From positions 310,001 to 374,000 of the forward strand of contig NZ_FMIR01000017.1 of NCBI RefSeq assembly GCF_900095745.1: 64,000 bases of DNA. Reading direction: 5' to 3'. Below are positions 56,887 through 64,000 of the stretch, one piece after another. Position numbers and translations under genes: made by a program. The notes below the pieces were generated by a model, which had not been told where the DNA came from, made no database searches, and saw only the letters and a list, made by a program, of their open reading frames with translations. Within the stretch, counting starts at the first letter, position 1. Each line of letters starts with the position of its first letter. Origin of the DNA: Microbacterium oxydans. Its GTDB lineage: Bacteria; Actinomycetota; Actinomycetes; Actinomycetales; Microbacteriaceae.

Positions 56887-58611
56887 TCAGTTGCTCCCGA
56901 GGGTGATCGACGCACCGGGAATCGCTTGGAGCAGTCGCTCCGTGTACTCCTGCTGCGGGTTCGCGAAGATGTCGTCGACCGTGCCGTGCTCGACCACACG
57001 CCCCTGCTCCATCACGCAGACCCGATCCGCGATCACCCGCACGACCGCGAGGTCATGGGTGATGAACAGATACGTCAGGTCGAGCTCGGACTGGAGTTCG
57101 GCGAGCAGGTTCAGCACTTGCGCCTGCACCAGCACATCCAGCGCCGACACGGCCTCGTCGAGGACGACGATCTCCGGCTTGAGCGCGAGGGCCCTGGCGA
57201 TGGCGACTCGCTGGCGCTGACCGCCCGAGAGCTCGTTCGGATACCGGTCGGCCACACTCGACGGGAGCGCGACCTGGTCCAGCACCTCGAGAACACGCTT
57301 GCGGCGCGAGGAAGTGTCGCCGACCCCGTGGACGCGCAGCGGCTCCGCCACCGTGTTTCCGATGTTGTGCAGCGGATCCAGCGAACCGTACGGGTCCTGG
57401 AACACCGGCTGCATCTCGCGACGCAGTGCCTGCAGCTCGGGCCGCGAGAGCGTGTCGGTGTCCCGACCGTTCACCAGGATCGAGCCCGACGTCTTCGTCT
57501 CCAGACGCAGCAGCATCTTGGCGGCGGTCGACTTGCCGGAACCAGATTCACCGACGATGGCCATCGTGGAACCCTTGGGCACCTGGAAGGACATCTTGTC
57601 GACGGCCGTGAAATCGGTGGAGCGGAAGCCGCTCCCCCGGATCTTGTAGACCTTCGTCACATCACGGAACTCGATCACCGGCTCGGCCGGAACCGCCTCG
57701 GTGTGCGCGATCGATGCGAGATCGACCGTGCCCGTGGCCTCCGTGAGCACCTCGGCGAGAGGGTCGACGTGGCCCGTGACCGCCGTCTGGATGCGCTTCG
57801 ACGCCAGGCTCGGCGCCGCGGCGACCAGCCGCTGGGTGTACGGATGCTGCGGGTTCTGCAGGATCTCGAGCGCAGGACCCGATTCCACGATGCGTCCGCG
57901 ATGCATCACGACGAGGTTCTCCGCCCGCTCCGCGGCGAGGCCGAGGTCGTGGGTGATGAACAGGACCGCAGTGTTGCGCTCCTTCGTGAGGGTGTCGAGG
58001 TGATCGAGGATCCGCTTCTGCACCGTGACGTCGAGCGCGCTGGTGGGCTCGTCGGCGATGAGCAGCTTCGGATCGGACGACAGCCCGATGCCGATGAGCA
58101 CCCGCTGGCGCATGCCGCCGGAGAACTCGTGCGGGAACTGCCGCAGACGCCGATCGGCATCCGCCAGTCCCGCCTCCTTCAGCACCTGGATCGCCTGCTT
58201 GCGCGCGGCCTTGCGGCCGTCGGCCTGCCCGTTGGCGAGGATGGTCTCCTCCACCTGGAAACCGATGCGGTGCACGGGGTTGAGGCTGTTCATCGGGTCC
58301 TGGGGAACCAGGCCGATGAGGTTGCCGCGCACATGCTCGATCTCGGAGCGTCCGAGTTTCGTCAGGTCGCGACCCTCGAACTTGACGGCGCCACCGGTGA
58401 CCTTCCCGCTACCGGGCAGCAGGTTGATGATCGCGTGTGCGGTCGTCGACTTGCCCGAACCGGACTCGCCGACGATCGCCATGGTCTCGCCCGGGTAGAT
58501 GTCGAAGCTGACGCCGCGCACCGCAGGGACGAAGCCGTCCTGCGTCTTGAACGCGACCTCCAGGTTCTCGATCGACAGGAGCGGGACATCGGGGTTGTGT
58601 TCGGCGGTCAT
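56887..58611 (-). CDS. Fused double ABC ATPase of a peptide-type importer (DppD-DppF-like)
   Basis: A 574-aa protein with two complete oligopeptide-importer ATPase domains joined in one chain. Domain 1: Walker A GESGSGKST (about 46-54), signature FSGGMRQRV, Walker B LLIADEPTSAL. Domain 2: GESGSGKST again (about 340), LSGGQRQRVAIARAL, IVVLDEAVSAL. Each has the C-terminal oligopeptide-type extension (NPQHPYTQRL; NPQQEYTERL). ATG 58611 overlaps the permease stop as ATGA; longer upstream frames belong to the permease. It energises the DppBC-like permeases. Confidence 0.92.
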   Translation of the reverse strand: MTAEHNPDVPLLSIENLEVAFKTQDGFVPAVRGVSFDIYPGETMAIVGESGSGKSTTAHAIINLLPGSGKVTGGAVKFEGRDLTKLGRSEIEHVRGNLIGLVPQDPMNSLNPVHRIGFQVEETILANGQADGRKAARKQAIQVLKEAGLADADRRLRQFPHEFSGGMRQRVLIGIGLSSDPKLLIADEPTSALDVTVQKRILDHLDTLTKERNTAVLFITHDLGLAAERAENLVVMHRGRIVESGPALEILQNPQHPYTQRLVAAAPSLASKRIQTAVTGHVDPLAEVLTEATGTVDLASIAHTEAVPAEPVIEFRDVTKVYKIRGSGFRSTDFTAVDKMSFQVPKGSTMAIVGESGSGKSTAAKMLLRLETKTSGSILVNGRDTDTLSRPELQALRREMQPVFQDPYGSLDPLHNIGNTVAEPLRVHGVGDTSSRRKRVLEVLDQVALPSSVADRYPNELSGGQRQRVAIARALALKPEIVVLDEAVSALDVLVQAQVLNLLAELQSELDLTYLFITHDLAVVRVIADRVCVMEQGRVVEHGTVDDIFANPQQEYTERLLQAIPGASITLGSN

Positions 58612-59561
58612 CGCAGTGCCCTCGCCTTCGGGTCGAGCGCGTCTCGTACCGTCTCGCCGAGCATGATGAACGACAGCACGGTGAGGGAGAGAGCGATCGA
58701 CGGATAGATCAGCGGCATGGGGTCGGTGCGCAGACGCTGCTGCGCCATGGCGATGTCGTTGCCCCAGGAGATGAACTCCGGCGGCAGACCGACACCCAGG
58801 AAGGACAGCGTCGCCTCGGCCGTGATGGCCGCGGCGAGACCGACCGTGCTGAGCACGATCACCGGGGCGATCGAGTTCGGCATGACGTGCGAGAACATCG
58901 TCCGCACACGGGAGACACCGAGGGCCTCGGACGCCATCACGAAGTCGGCCGAGCGCACGCGCAGGATCTCGGCGCGCAGGATGCGCGCGACCGACGGCCA
59001 TCCGAAGAAGCCGATCGCGAGGGAGACCACGAGGATGTTCCGGTCGTTGAGGAACATCGACATGATGACCACGGCGGCCAGCACGTAGGGGATCGCGAAG
59101 AACATGTCGCCGATGCGCATGAGCAGCGAATCGATCCAGCCGCCGAAGAAGCCGGCGAACGCACCGATCACGATGCCCATGGCAGCGATGATGATCGTCA
59201 CCAGGATGCCGACCGACAGCGAGGTGCCTGCGCCGTGCACGACTCGGGAGTAGACGTCGCAGCCCTGGAAGGTGTATCCGAACGGATGTCCTGCAGACGG
59301 CCCGTCGTTCGAGAAATTCAGGTCGCACTGGAACGGGTCGACCGGAGCGAACAGGTCGGGGAACGACGCGATGACGACCAGCAGCACGACGAAGACGCCG
59401 GCGGTCCAGAACATCCAGCGACCACGGAGGTCACGCCAGGCATCGAGCCACAGGTTGCTCTTGCGCTCGCTGACACGGACGGCGTCGACGGCCCCGAGGC
59501 CACCCTCGTCGGCCTCGGCCACATAATGCGCCATACGGCGGGTACGAGTGTTATCGGACAT
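58608..59561 (-). CDS. Peptide/nickel-type ABC importer permease (DppC-like)
   Basis: A 317-aa permease with six helices. An N-terminal cytoplasmic extension of about 45 residues precedes the first helix, and the EAA loop sequence EALGVSRVRTMFSHVMPN contacts the ATPase. A periplasm-side loop has two Cys (FQCDL, GCDVY) that could form a disulfide. ATG 59561 overlaps the end of the upstream permease gene by 11 bases. Confidence 0.9.
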   Translation of the reverse strand: MSDNTRTRRMAHYVAEADEGGLGAVDAVRVSERKSNLWLDAWRDLRGRWMFWTAGVFVVLLVVIASFPDLFAPVDPFQCDLNFSNDGPSAGHPFGYTFQGCDVYSRVVHGAGTSLSVGILVTIIIAAMGIVIGAFAGFFGGWIDSLLMRIGDMFFAIPYVLAAVVIMSMFLNDRNILVVSLAIGFFGWPSVARILRAEILRVRSADFVMASEALGVSRVRTMFSHVMPNSIAPVIVLSTVGLAAAITAEATLSFLGVGLPPEFISWGNDIAMAQQRLRTDPMPLIYPSIALSLTVLSFIMLGETVRDALDPKARALR

Positions 59562-60480
59562 AGCGGATCCTCGGGTCGAGCACACCGTAGAGCAGATCGA
59601 TGAACAGGTTGACCAAGACGTAGATCACGACGAGCACGGTCACGATCGAGACGATCTCCGGACCATCGTGTTGATTGATGGCCTTGAAGAGCTCGTTTCC
59701 GATGCCGGGCACGTTGAACACGCCCTCGGTGACGGTGGCGCCGACGATCAGGATGCCGAAGTCGGCAGCGAGGTTCGTCGTCACAGGAATGAGCGAGTTG
59801 CGCAGCACATGCACCGGGATGACGCGCCGCGTGGGGAGTCCCTTGCCGAACGCCATCCGGACGAAGTCCTGCTGACGCGTCTCGATGACCGAGTTGCGCG
59901 TGAGCCGGACCACGTAGGCGAAGTTCAGTGCGGCGAGCACGATGGCCGGGAGTATCAGATCCGACCAGGGCGCCCCTCGGCCGACCGTTGGTCGGAACAG
60001 ATGCAGCTCGATGGCGAGGAAGTACTGCGCGATGAAGGCCAGCACGAACACCGGGATCGAGATGAGCAGAAGGCTCACCAGCATCGAGGCGTGGTCGAAC
60101 AGGCTGTTCTTGCGCAGGCCGGAGATCAGACCGACGACGACGCCGAAGACGAGTTGGATGACGATCGCCAGCAGCGCGAGGCGCAGCGTCACCGGGAACT
60201 TCGCGGCGAGGATCTCATTGACGCTCTGGCCGCGGAAGGTCGTTCCCAGGTCACCCTGGAACAGGTCGCCGAGGTAGATCAGGTAGCGCGTGAAGAACGG
60301 CTGGTCCAGGTGGTACTGCGCCTGCAAGGCGGCGTACTGCGCATCGGTCGGTGTCTTGTCACCGAACAGAGCGAGAATCGGGTCACCCGGTAGCAGGAAG
60401 ACCATCGAGAAAATCAGGAAGGTCGCCCCGAGGAAGACGGGTATCGCCTGAAGAAGGCGACGAATGATGTAGGCAGTCAT
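59551..60480 (-). CDS. Peptide/nickel-type ABC importer permease (DppB-like)
   Basis: A 309-aa permease starting YIIRRLLQAIPVFLGATFL, typical of DppB/OppB, with six helices and the EAA loop region FGKGLPTRRVIPVHVLRN. It pairs with the DppC-like protein. The gene is separated from the binding-protein gene by a 78-base gap holding a strong hairpin. Confidence 0.9.
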   Translation of the reverse strand: MTAYIIRRLLQAIPVFLGATFLIFSMVFLLPGDPILALFGDKTPTDAQYAALQAQYHLDQPFFTRYLIYLGDLFQGDLGTTFRGQSVNEILAAKFPVTLRLALLAIVIQLVFGVVVGLISGLRKNSLFDHASMLVSLLLISIPVFVLAFIAQYFLAIELHLFRPTVGRGAPWSDLILPAIVLAALNFAYVVRLTRNSVIETRQQDFVRMAFGKGLPTRRVIPVHVLRNSLIPVTTNLAADFGILIVGATVTEGVFNVPGIGNELFKAINQHDGPEIVSIVTVLVVIYVLVNLFIDLLYGVLDPRIRYVR

Positions 60481-60496
60481 AGCGTGAACTCAACCG

Positions 60497-60536
60497 CGCC
60501 GTGCGGGGCGACGCTTGCGCATCGCCCCGCACGGCG
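60497..60536 (-). terminator. Intercistronic hairpin between binding protein and permease genes
   Basis: A perfect 15-bp GC-rich stem (60497-60511 with 60522-60536) with a 10-base loop and no following T-run lies between the first and second genes of the importer operon. Such hairpins usually stop part of transcription or stabilise the upstream mRNA, giving more binding protein than membrane subunits. Confidence 0.75.
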
Positions 60537-60558
60537 GGTTCAGATCAGAGCGGGAGTG

Positions 60559-62184
60559 TTACTCGCCGGCCTTGGTGATCTCGTACACGATCGGCCAGCT
60601 GTCCCAGCCGTACTCGACGTTGTCGACGAGCGTGGAGAAACCGGCGTTGGTCGAGCGGTACCAGAGCGGCAGGACGGGAAGGTCCGTGAACAGGACCTCC
60701 TGCGCCTGCTCGAAGAGCTTGTTGCCCTCTTCGACCGAGGGCGCCGTGGAGCCCTTCGTCACGAGCTCGTCGTACTCGGGGTTCGAGTAGTCGCCGTCGT
60801 TGGAACCGGCACCCGTGATGAACAGCGCGCCCAGGATGTTGTAGGCACCCGGGTAGTCGAACTGCCAGCCCGAACGCGTCGCCGCGTTCAGCGTGCGGTT
60901 CTTGATCTCCTCGCGGAGCGTCGCCAGGTCGGGGAAGGACTGACCGGCGGCGTCGATGCCCAGCGTGTTCTTGATCTGGTTCGACACCGCGTCGACCCAC
61001 GCCTGGTGTCCACCGTCGGCGTTGTACGCGATGGTGAACGTGCCGCTCCACGGGGAGATGGCGTCGGCCTGAGCCCACAGGTCCTTCGCCTTGTCGGCGT
61101 CGGCGTGCGTGACCTCGGAACCGGCGATCTCGTCGTTCCAGCCCGCGATGACCGGCGAGGTGTAGTCGACGGCCGGCGTGCGGGTGCCCTCGAAGATCAC
61201 GTCTGTGACCTGTTCGCGGTCGATCGCGTAGGAGATGGCCTGACGACGCAGGTTGCCCTCTTCGTCATTGCCGAAGTGGGCGAGGCGGGCCGGGATGGTC
61301 AGGCCTTCCCAGATCGCGGCCGGCTGGTCGACGGCACGGTCGCCCAGGTCGTCCTTGTACGTGGCCAGAGCCGTCGGCGGCACGCCGGGGTTGAGCACGT
61401 CGAGGTTGTCCGAGAGCAGGTCGGTGTATGCGGCCTCGGCGGTCGCGTACATGGCGAGGTCGACTCCGCCGTTCTTCGCCTTGCGCGGACCGTCGTAGCT
61501 CTCGTTCGGAAGCAGCGAGATCACGGAGTCGTGCTCCCACTTGTCGAGCACGTACGGGCCGTTGCCGACCGGAGCCTGGCCGAACGCCTCGGGGTCGTCG
61601 AAGAACGACTCGGGGAGCGGCGCGAACACCTGGTAGCCCAGAGTGGTCGGGAAGTCCGACTGCGGAGCGGCGAGCTCGACCGTGAACGTCGTGTCGTCGA
61701 CGACCTCGAGAGCGAGGGAGTCTTCCTTCACGGCGTCGGCGCTGTAGCCGGAGAAGTTGGCGAACCACCACTGGTTCTCGAAGGCGGGGTCGGAGGCGGC
61801 GTACTGCCATGCCTCGACGAAGGACTCAGCGGTCACGGGGGTGTCGTCGCTGAACTTCTCACCCTCCTTGATCTTGATGGTCCAGGTCTGGTTGTCGTCC
61901 GACTCGATCGAGTCGGCGAGGTCGTTGGCGAGGGCGCCGTCGGCTTCGTAGTAGACGAGACCGGCGAAGATGTTCTGCAGAACGAGTCCGCCACCGACCT
62001 CGTTGGTCACGGCGGGGAGGAGCGGGTTCTGAGGCTCGTTGCTCTGAACCGTGACGATTCCGGTCGACGCTTCGCCGCCTTCTTCACCACTGCCGTTATC
62101 GCCGCCGGATGCGCAGCCTGCGAGCGCGATAGCGCCGACGGCGAGCAGAGCGGTGCCCGCGAGGGCAGTCCTGTTTCTTTTCAC
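60559..62184 (-). CDS. Peptide-type ABC importer solute-binding lipoprotein
   Basis: A 541-aa extracytoplasmic binding protein (SBP family 5, DppA/OppA-like). The signal peptide ends in a lipobox LAGC with Cys 24, followed by a Gly/Ser/Glu-rich linker to the folded domain. Family 5 features include NIFAGLVYYEADG, DDTPVTAESFVEAWQYAA and the late DLPVLPLWYRSTN. I start at GTG 62184 because AGGAGG stands about seven bases upstream; the frame is open further but has no site. It is the first gene of the importer operon. Ligand probably oligopeptides, not provable here. Confidence 0.92.
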   Translation of the reverse strand: MKRNRTALAGTALLAVGAIALAGCASGGDNGSGEEGGEASTGIVTVQSNEPQNPLLPAVTNEVGGGLVLQNIFAGLVYYEADGALANDLADSIESDDNQTWTIKIKEGEKFSDDTPVTAESFVEAWQYAASDPAFENQWWFANFSGYSADAVKEDSLALEVVDDTTFTVELAAPQSDFPTTLGYQVFAPLPESFFDDPEAFGQAPVGNGPYVLDKWEHDSVISLLPNESYDGPRKAKNGGVDLAMYATAEAAYTDLLSDNLDVLNPGVPPTALATYKDDLGDRAVDQPAAIWEGLTIPARLAHFGNDEEGNLRRQAISYAIDREQVTDVIFEGTRTPAVDYTSPVIAGWNDEIAGSEVTHADADKAKDLWAQADAISPWSGTFTIAYNADGGHQAWVDAVSNQIKNTLGIDAAGQSFPDLATLREEIKNRTLNAATRSGWQFDYPGAYNILGALFITGAGSNDGDYSNPEYDELVTKGSTAPSVEEGNKLFEQAQEVLFTDLPVLPLWYRSTNAGFSTLVDNVEYGWDSWPIVYEITKAGE

Positions 62185-62208
62185 TTTTGTCCTCCTGTGG
62201 ACACGGGG

Positions 62209-62252
62209 ATTCTGCACACTCACCATCGAGCGGGCAGGGATACCTGAGCGTA
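62209..62252 (-). promoter_or_regulatory. Candidate promoter(s) of the importer operon
   Basis: CAGAAT (minus, 62214-62209) and TACGCT (62252-62247) are the best -10 candidates, giving leaders of about 18 or 55 bases with the AGGAGG site. Further upstream TGTTAC (62291-62296) and GTAACA (62313-62318) form a spaced inverted repeat. Nothing else is recognisable in the gap up to 62341. Confidence 0.35.
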
Positions 62253-62341
62253 ACCCGCACCTCTTCGCCCGAGACGCTCAGCTAACGAACTGTTACTGAG
62301 TGGTGACCATACGTAACAAGGCCGAAACACCGGGAAAAGAG

Positions 62342-62381
62342 AGACGGTGCCGCACCCCACAACAGGGGTGCAGCACCGTCT
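62342..62381 (-). terminator. gcvP terminator
   Basis: Arms 62342-62358 and 62365-62381 form a stem of 9 + 6 bp with a 2x2 internal loop and a 6-base apical loop, followed on the minus strand by TCTCTTTTCCC. It lies 19 bases past the gcvP stop. Confidence 0.85.
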
Positions 62382-62400
62382 GCTCACATGAGCACGAGAC

Positions 62401-64000
62401 TCAGGCGAAAGCCTCCACCGGAGGGCAGGCGCAGACCAGGTTGCGGTCGCCGTATGCCTGGTCGATGCGACGCACCGGCGGCCAGTACTTGCCCGCGATG
62501 AGGGCGCGCACGGGGTACGCCGCCTCTTCCCGCGAGTACGCATGATTCCACTCCCCCGCGATGAGCGAGACCGCGGTGTGCGGCGCGTGCACGAGCGGGT
62601 TGTCGTCGGCCGGCCAGCGACCGGCGGCGACCCCCTCCGCCTCGGCCTTGATCATGACCATGGCCTCGATGAAGCGCTCGATCTCGTCGAGGTCCTCCGA
62701 CTCGGTCGGCTCGACCATCAGCGTGCCCGCGACCGGGAACGACATGGTCGGCGCGTGGAAGCCGTAGTCGATGAGGCGTTTGGCGACATCGTCGACCGTG
62801 ATGCCGGTGGCCTCCTTGAGCGGACGCAGATCGAGGATGCACTCGTGAGCCACCCGCCCGTTCTCGCCCGTGTAGAGCACCGGGAAGTGGGAACCGAGCC
62901 GCTCCGCCATGTAGTTGGCGGAGAGCACGGCTGCCGCGGTGGCGCGACGCAGTCCGTCGGCACCCATCATCCGCACATACGCCCACGAGATCGGCAGGAT
63001 CCCGGCCGAGCCGTACGGGGCTGCCGAGATGACTCCGCCGTCGAACGTGTACCCGCCGAAGTGCTCCGCGCTCTGGGCGAGCGGGTGCGAGGGCAGGAAC
63101 GGCGCGAGGTGGGCCTTCGCCGCCACCGGACCGATGCCGGGGCCGCCGCCGCCGTGCGGGATCGCGAACGTCTTGTGCAGGTTGAGGTGCGAGACGTCGC
63201 CACCCAGGTCGCCGAAGCGCGCGTAGCCGAGCAGAGCGTTGAGGTTCGCGCCGTCGACGTAGACCTGCCCACCGGCGTCGTGCACGGCTGCGGTGATGTC
63301 GACCACCTGCTCCTCGTACACGCCGTGTGTGGAGGGGTAGGTGATCATCAGAGCCGAGAGGTCATCGGCGTGCAGCGCGATCTTCGCGCGCAGATCGTCG
63401 AGGTCGACGTTGCCGAGCTCGTCGGTCGCGACGACCACGACCTTCATACCGGCGAGGACGGCCGATGCGGCGTTGGTGCCGTGGGCCGAAGACGGGATCA
63501 GGCAGATCGTGCGGTGCTGGTCGCCGTTGGCGTGGTGGTAGCCGCGGATCGCGAGCAGCCCCGCGAGTTCACCCTGCGAGCCCGCGTTCGGCTGCAGCGA
63601 CACCGCGTCGTACCCGGTGACCTCGGCGAGCCAACCCTCGAGCTGATCGATGAGCTCGAGGTAGCCCTGCACATCGGCCGCCGGAGCGAACGGGTGGATG
63701 CCCGCGAACTCGGGCCACGTGATCGCCGCCATCTCGGTGGCCGCATTGAGCTTCATCGTGCAGGAGCCCAGCGGGATCATGCCGCGGTCGAGCGCGTAGT
63801 CGCGGTCGGCGAGGCTCTTCAGATACCGCATCATGGCAGTCTCGCTGCGGTGTGCGTGGAACACCGGGTGCGTGAGGTACTCGTCCTGACGCCCCAGGTC
63901 CGACGGGAGGGAGTTGCTGCCACGCTGCAGGAAGCCGAATGCACGCTCCTGCGCGCCGCCGAAGACCATCGCCACCTGATGCAGCTCGGTCACCGTGGTG
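62401..64000 (-). CDS. gcvP: Glycine dehydrogenase (decarboxylating), P-protein, C-terminal part
   Basis: The last 532 or so residues of a P-protein that is about 950 aa when complete; the 5' part continues beyond the right window edge without a break in frame. The PLP-binding lysine is in [18 protein letters not shown], with [12 protein letters not shown] and [10 protein letters not shown] nearby, all typical. It decarboxylates glycine and passes the aminomethyl group to GcvH. No gcvT or gcvH is in the window; they may lie upstream, outside. A GTG at 63993 is internal and not a start. Confidence 0.93.
   Translation of the reverse strand, partial: TTVTELHQVAMVFGGAQERAFGFLQRGSNSLPSDLGRQDEYLTHPVFHAHRSETAMMRYLKSLADRDYALDRGMIPLGSCTMKLNAATEMAAITWPEFAGIHPFAPAADVQGYLELIDQLEGWLAEVTGYDAVSLQPNAGSQGELAGLLAIRGYHHANGDQHRTICLIPSSAHGTNAASAVLAGMKVVVVATDELGNVDLDDLRAKIALHADDLSALMITYPSTHGVYEEQVVDITAAVHDAGGQVYVDGANLNALLGYARFGDLGGDVSHLNLHKTFAIPHGGGGPGIGPVAAKAHLAPFLPSHPLAQSAEHFGGYTFDGGVISAAPYGSAGILPISWAYVRMMGADGLRRATAAAVLSANYMAERLGSHFPVLYTGENGRVAHECILDLRPLKEATGITVDDVAKRLIDYGFHAPTMSFPVAGTLMVEPTESEDLDEIERFIEAMVMIKAEAEGVAAGRWPADDNPLVHAPHTAVSLIAGEWNHAYSREEAAYPVRALIAGKYWPPVRRIDQAYGDRNLVCACPPVEAFA

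Noticed and set aside
60484..62247. A 587-aa plus-strand open frame opposite the binding-protein gene
   Set aside because: Val/Arg/Gly-rich shadow of a clear lipoprotein gene; no domain, no promoter.
62401..64000. gcvP as a truncated or broken gene
   Set aside because: The frame runs open to the window edge, so the missing half is due to the window cut.
1..64000. Defence system, toxin-antitoxin pair, prophage or biosynthetic gene cluster
   Set aside because: I looked for typical members on both strands and found none; the cyclodehydratase-like orphan lacks all usual partners.

Overview
The window is a GC-rich stretch of actinobacterial chromosome, most likely from Microbacterium or a close relative in Microbacteriaceae (Micrococcales). 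This rests on gene families and gene order, since there is no rRNA or species marker. Supporting families include an actinobacterial-type DapD, AdnAB instead of RecBCD, UPF0182, DUF2342, DUF3107, DUF3117, a seven-iron FdxC ferredoxin and TatB. Many genes keep the neighbours they have in Mycobacterium tuberculosis. I found no integrase, transposase, CRISPR array, phage gene or rRNA, and no gene-free stretch longer than 300 bases. This is ordinary core chromosome, with 56 protein genes, one tRNA and the truncated end of one further gene.

Layout. 1-6024: biotin ligase and a teichoic-acid-type wall polymer group (three CDP-glycerol glycerophosphotransferase-family genes and a GT2 glycosyltransferase). 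6074-9794: HtrA-like protease, then a convergent aminotransferase and nitrilase-family amidase. 9889-9962: initiator tRNA. 10128-30375: a block colinear with M. tuberculosis Rv3193c-Rv3211 (UPF0182, PDZ/Lon-like protease, DUF2342, a cyclodehydratase-like orphan, UvrD2, NudC, phosphotransferase, AdnB, AdnA, DUF3107, ferritin-like protein, RhlE). 30452-37129: DUF817, PHP, endonuclease/phosphatase, aminopeptidase P, a 51-aa membrane protein, hydrolase and stress-type membrane proteins. 37215-42136: MgtE-N/CBS, DUF1003, Mrp, TatB, O-methyltransferase, DUF3117. 42231-50608: lysine/DAP genes dapE, dapD and dapC, mixed with a mannosyltransferase, a DEAD-box helicase, citrate synthase and ferredoxin. 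50649-53288: AzlCD exporter with a divergent XRE-cupin regulator, and a secreted wall hydrolase. 53478-62184: TypA, CPBP protease, PH-domain protein and a complete peptide-type ABC importer. 62401-64000: C-terminal half of glycine dehydrogenase, cut by the window edge.

The most general signal is in the promoters. About 22 transcription units have a TAnnnT-like -10 hexamer exactly 6 or 7 bases before the start codon, the expected signature of leaderless mRNAs. It fixes several start codons that have no Shine-Dalgarno sequence. In one case (6014-6056) such a -10 box lies in the loop of the preceding gene's terminator, with the start codon in its 3' arm. Internal genes of operons are usually joined by four-base ATGA/GTGA overlaps. 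No clearly new multi-gene system is visible. The best leads are the nested promoter-terminator, the orphan cyclodehydratase-like gene with its 164-bp antisense overlap with uvrD2, operator-like repeats at gltA and azlC, and the convergent transaminase/amidase pair.
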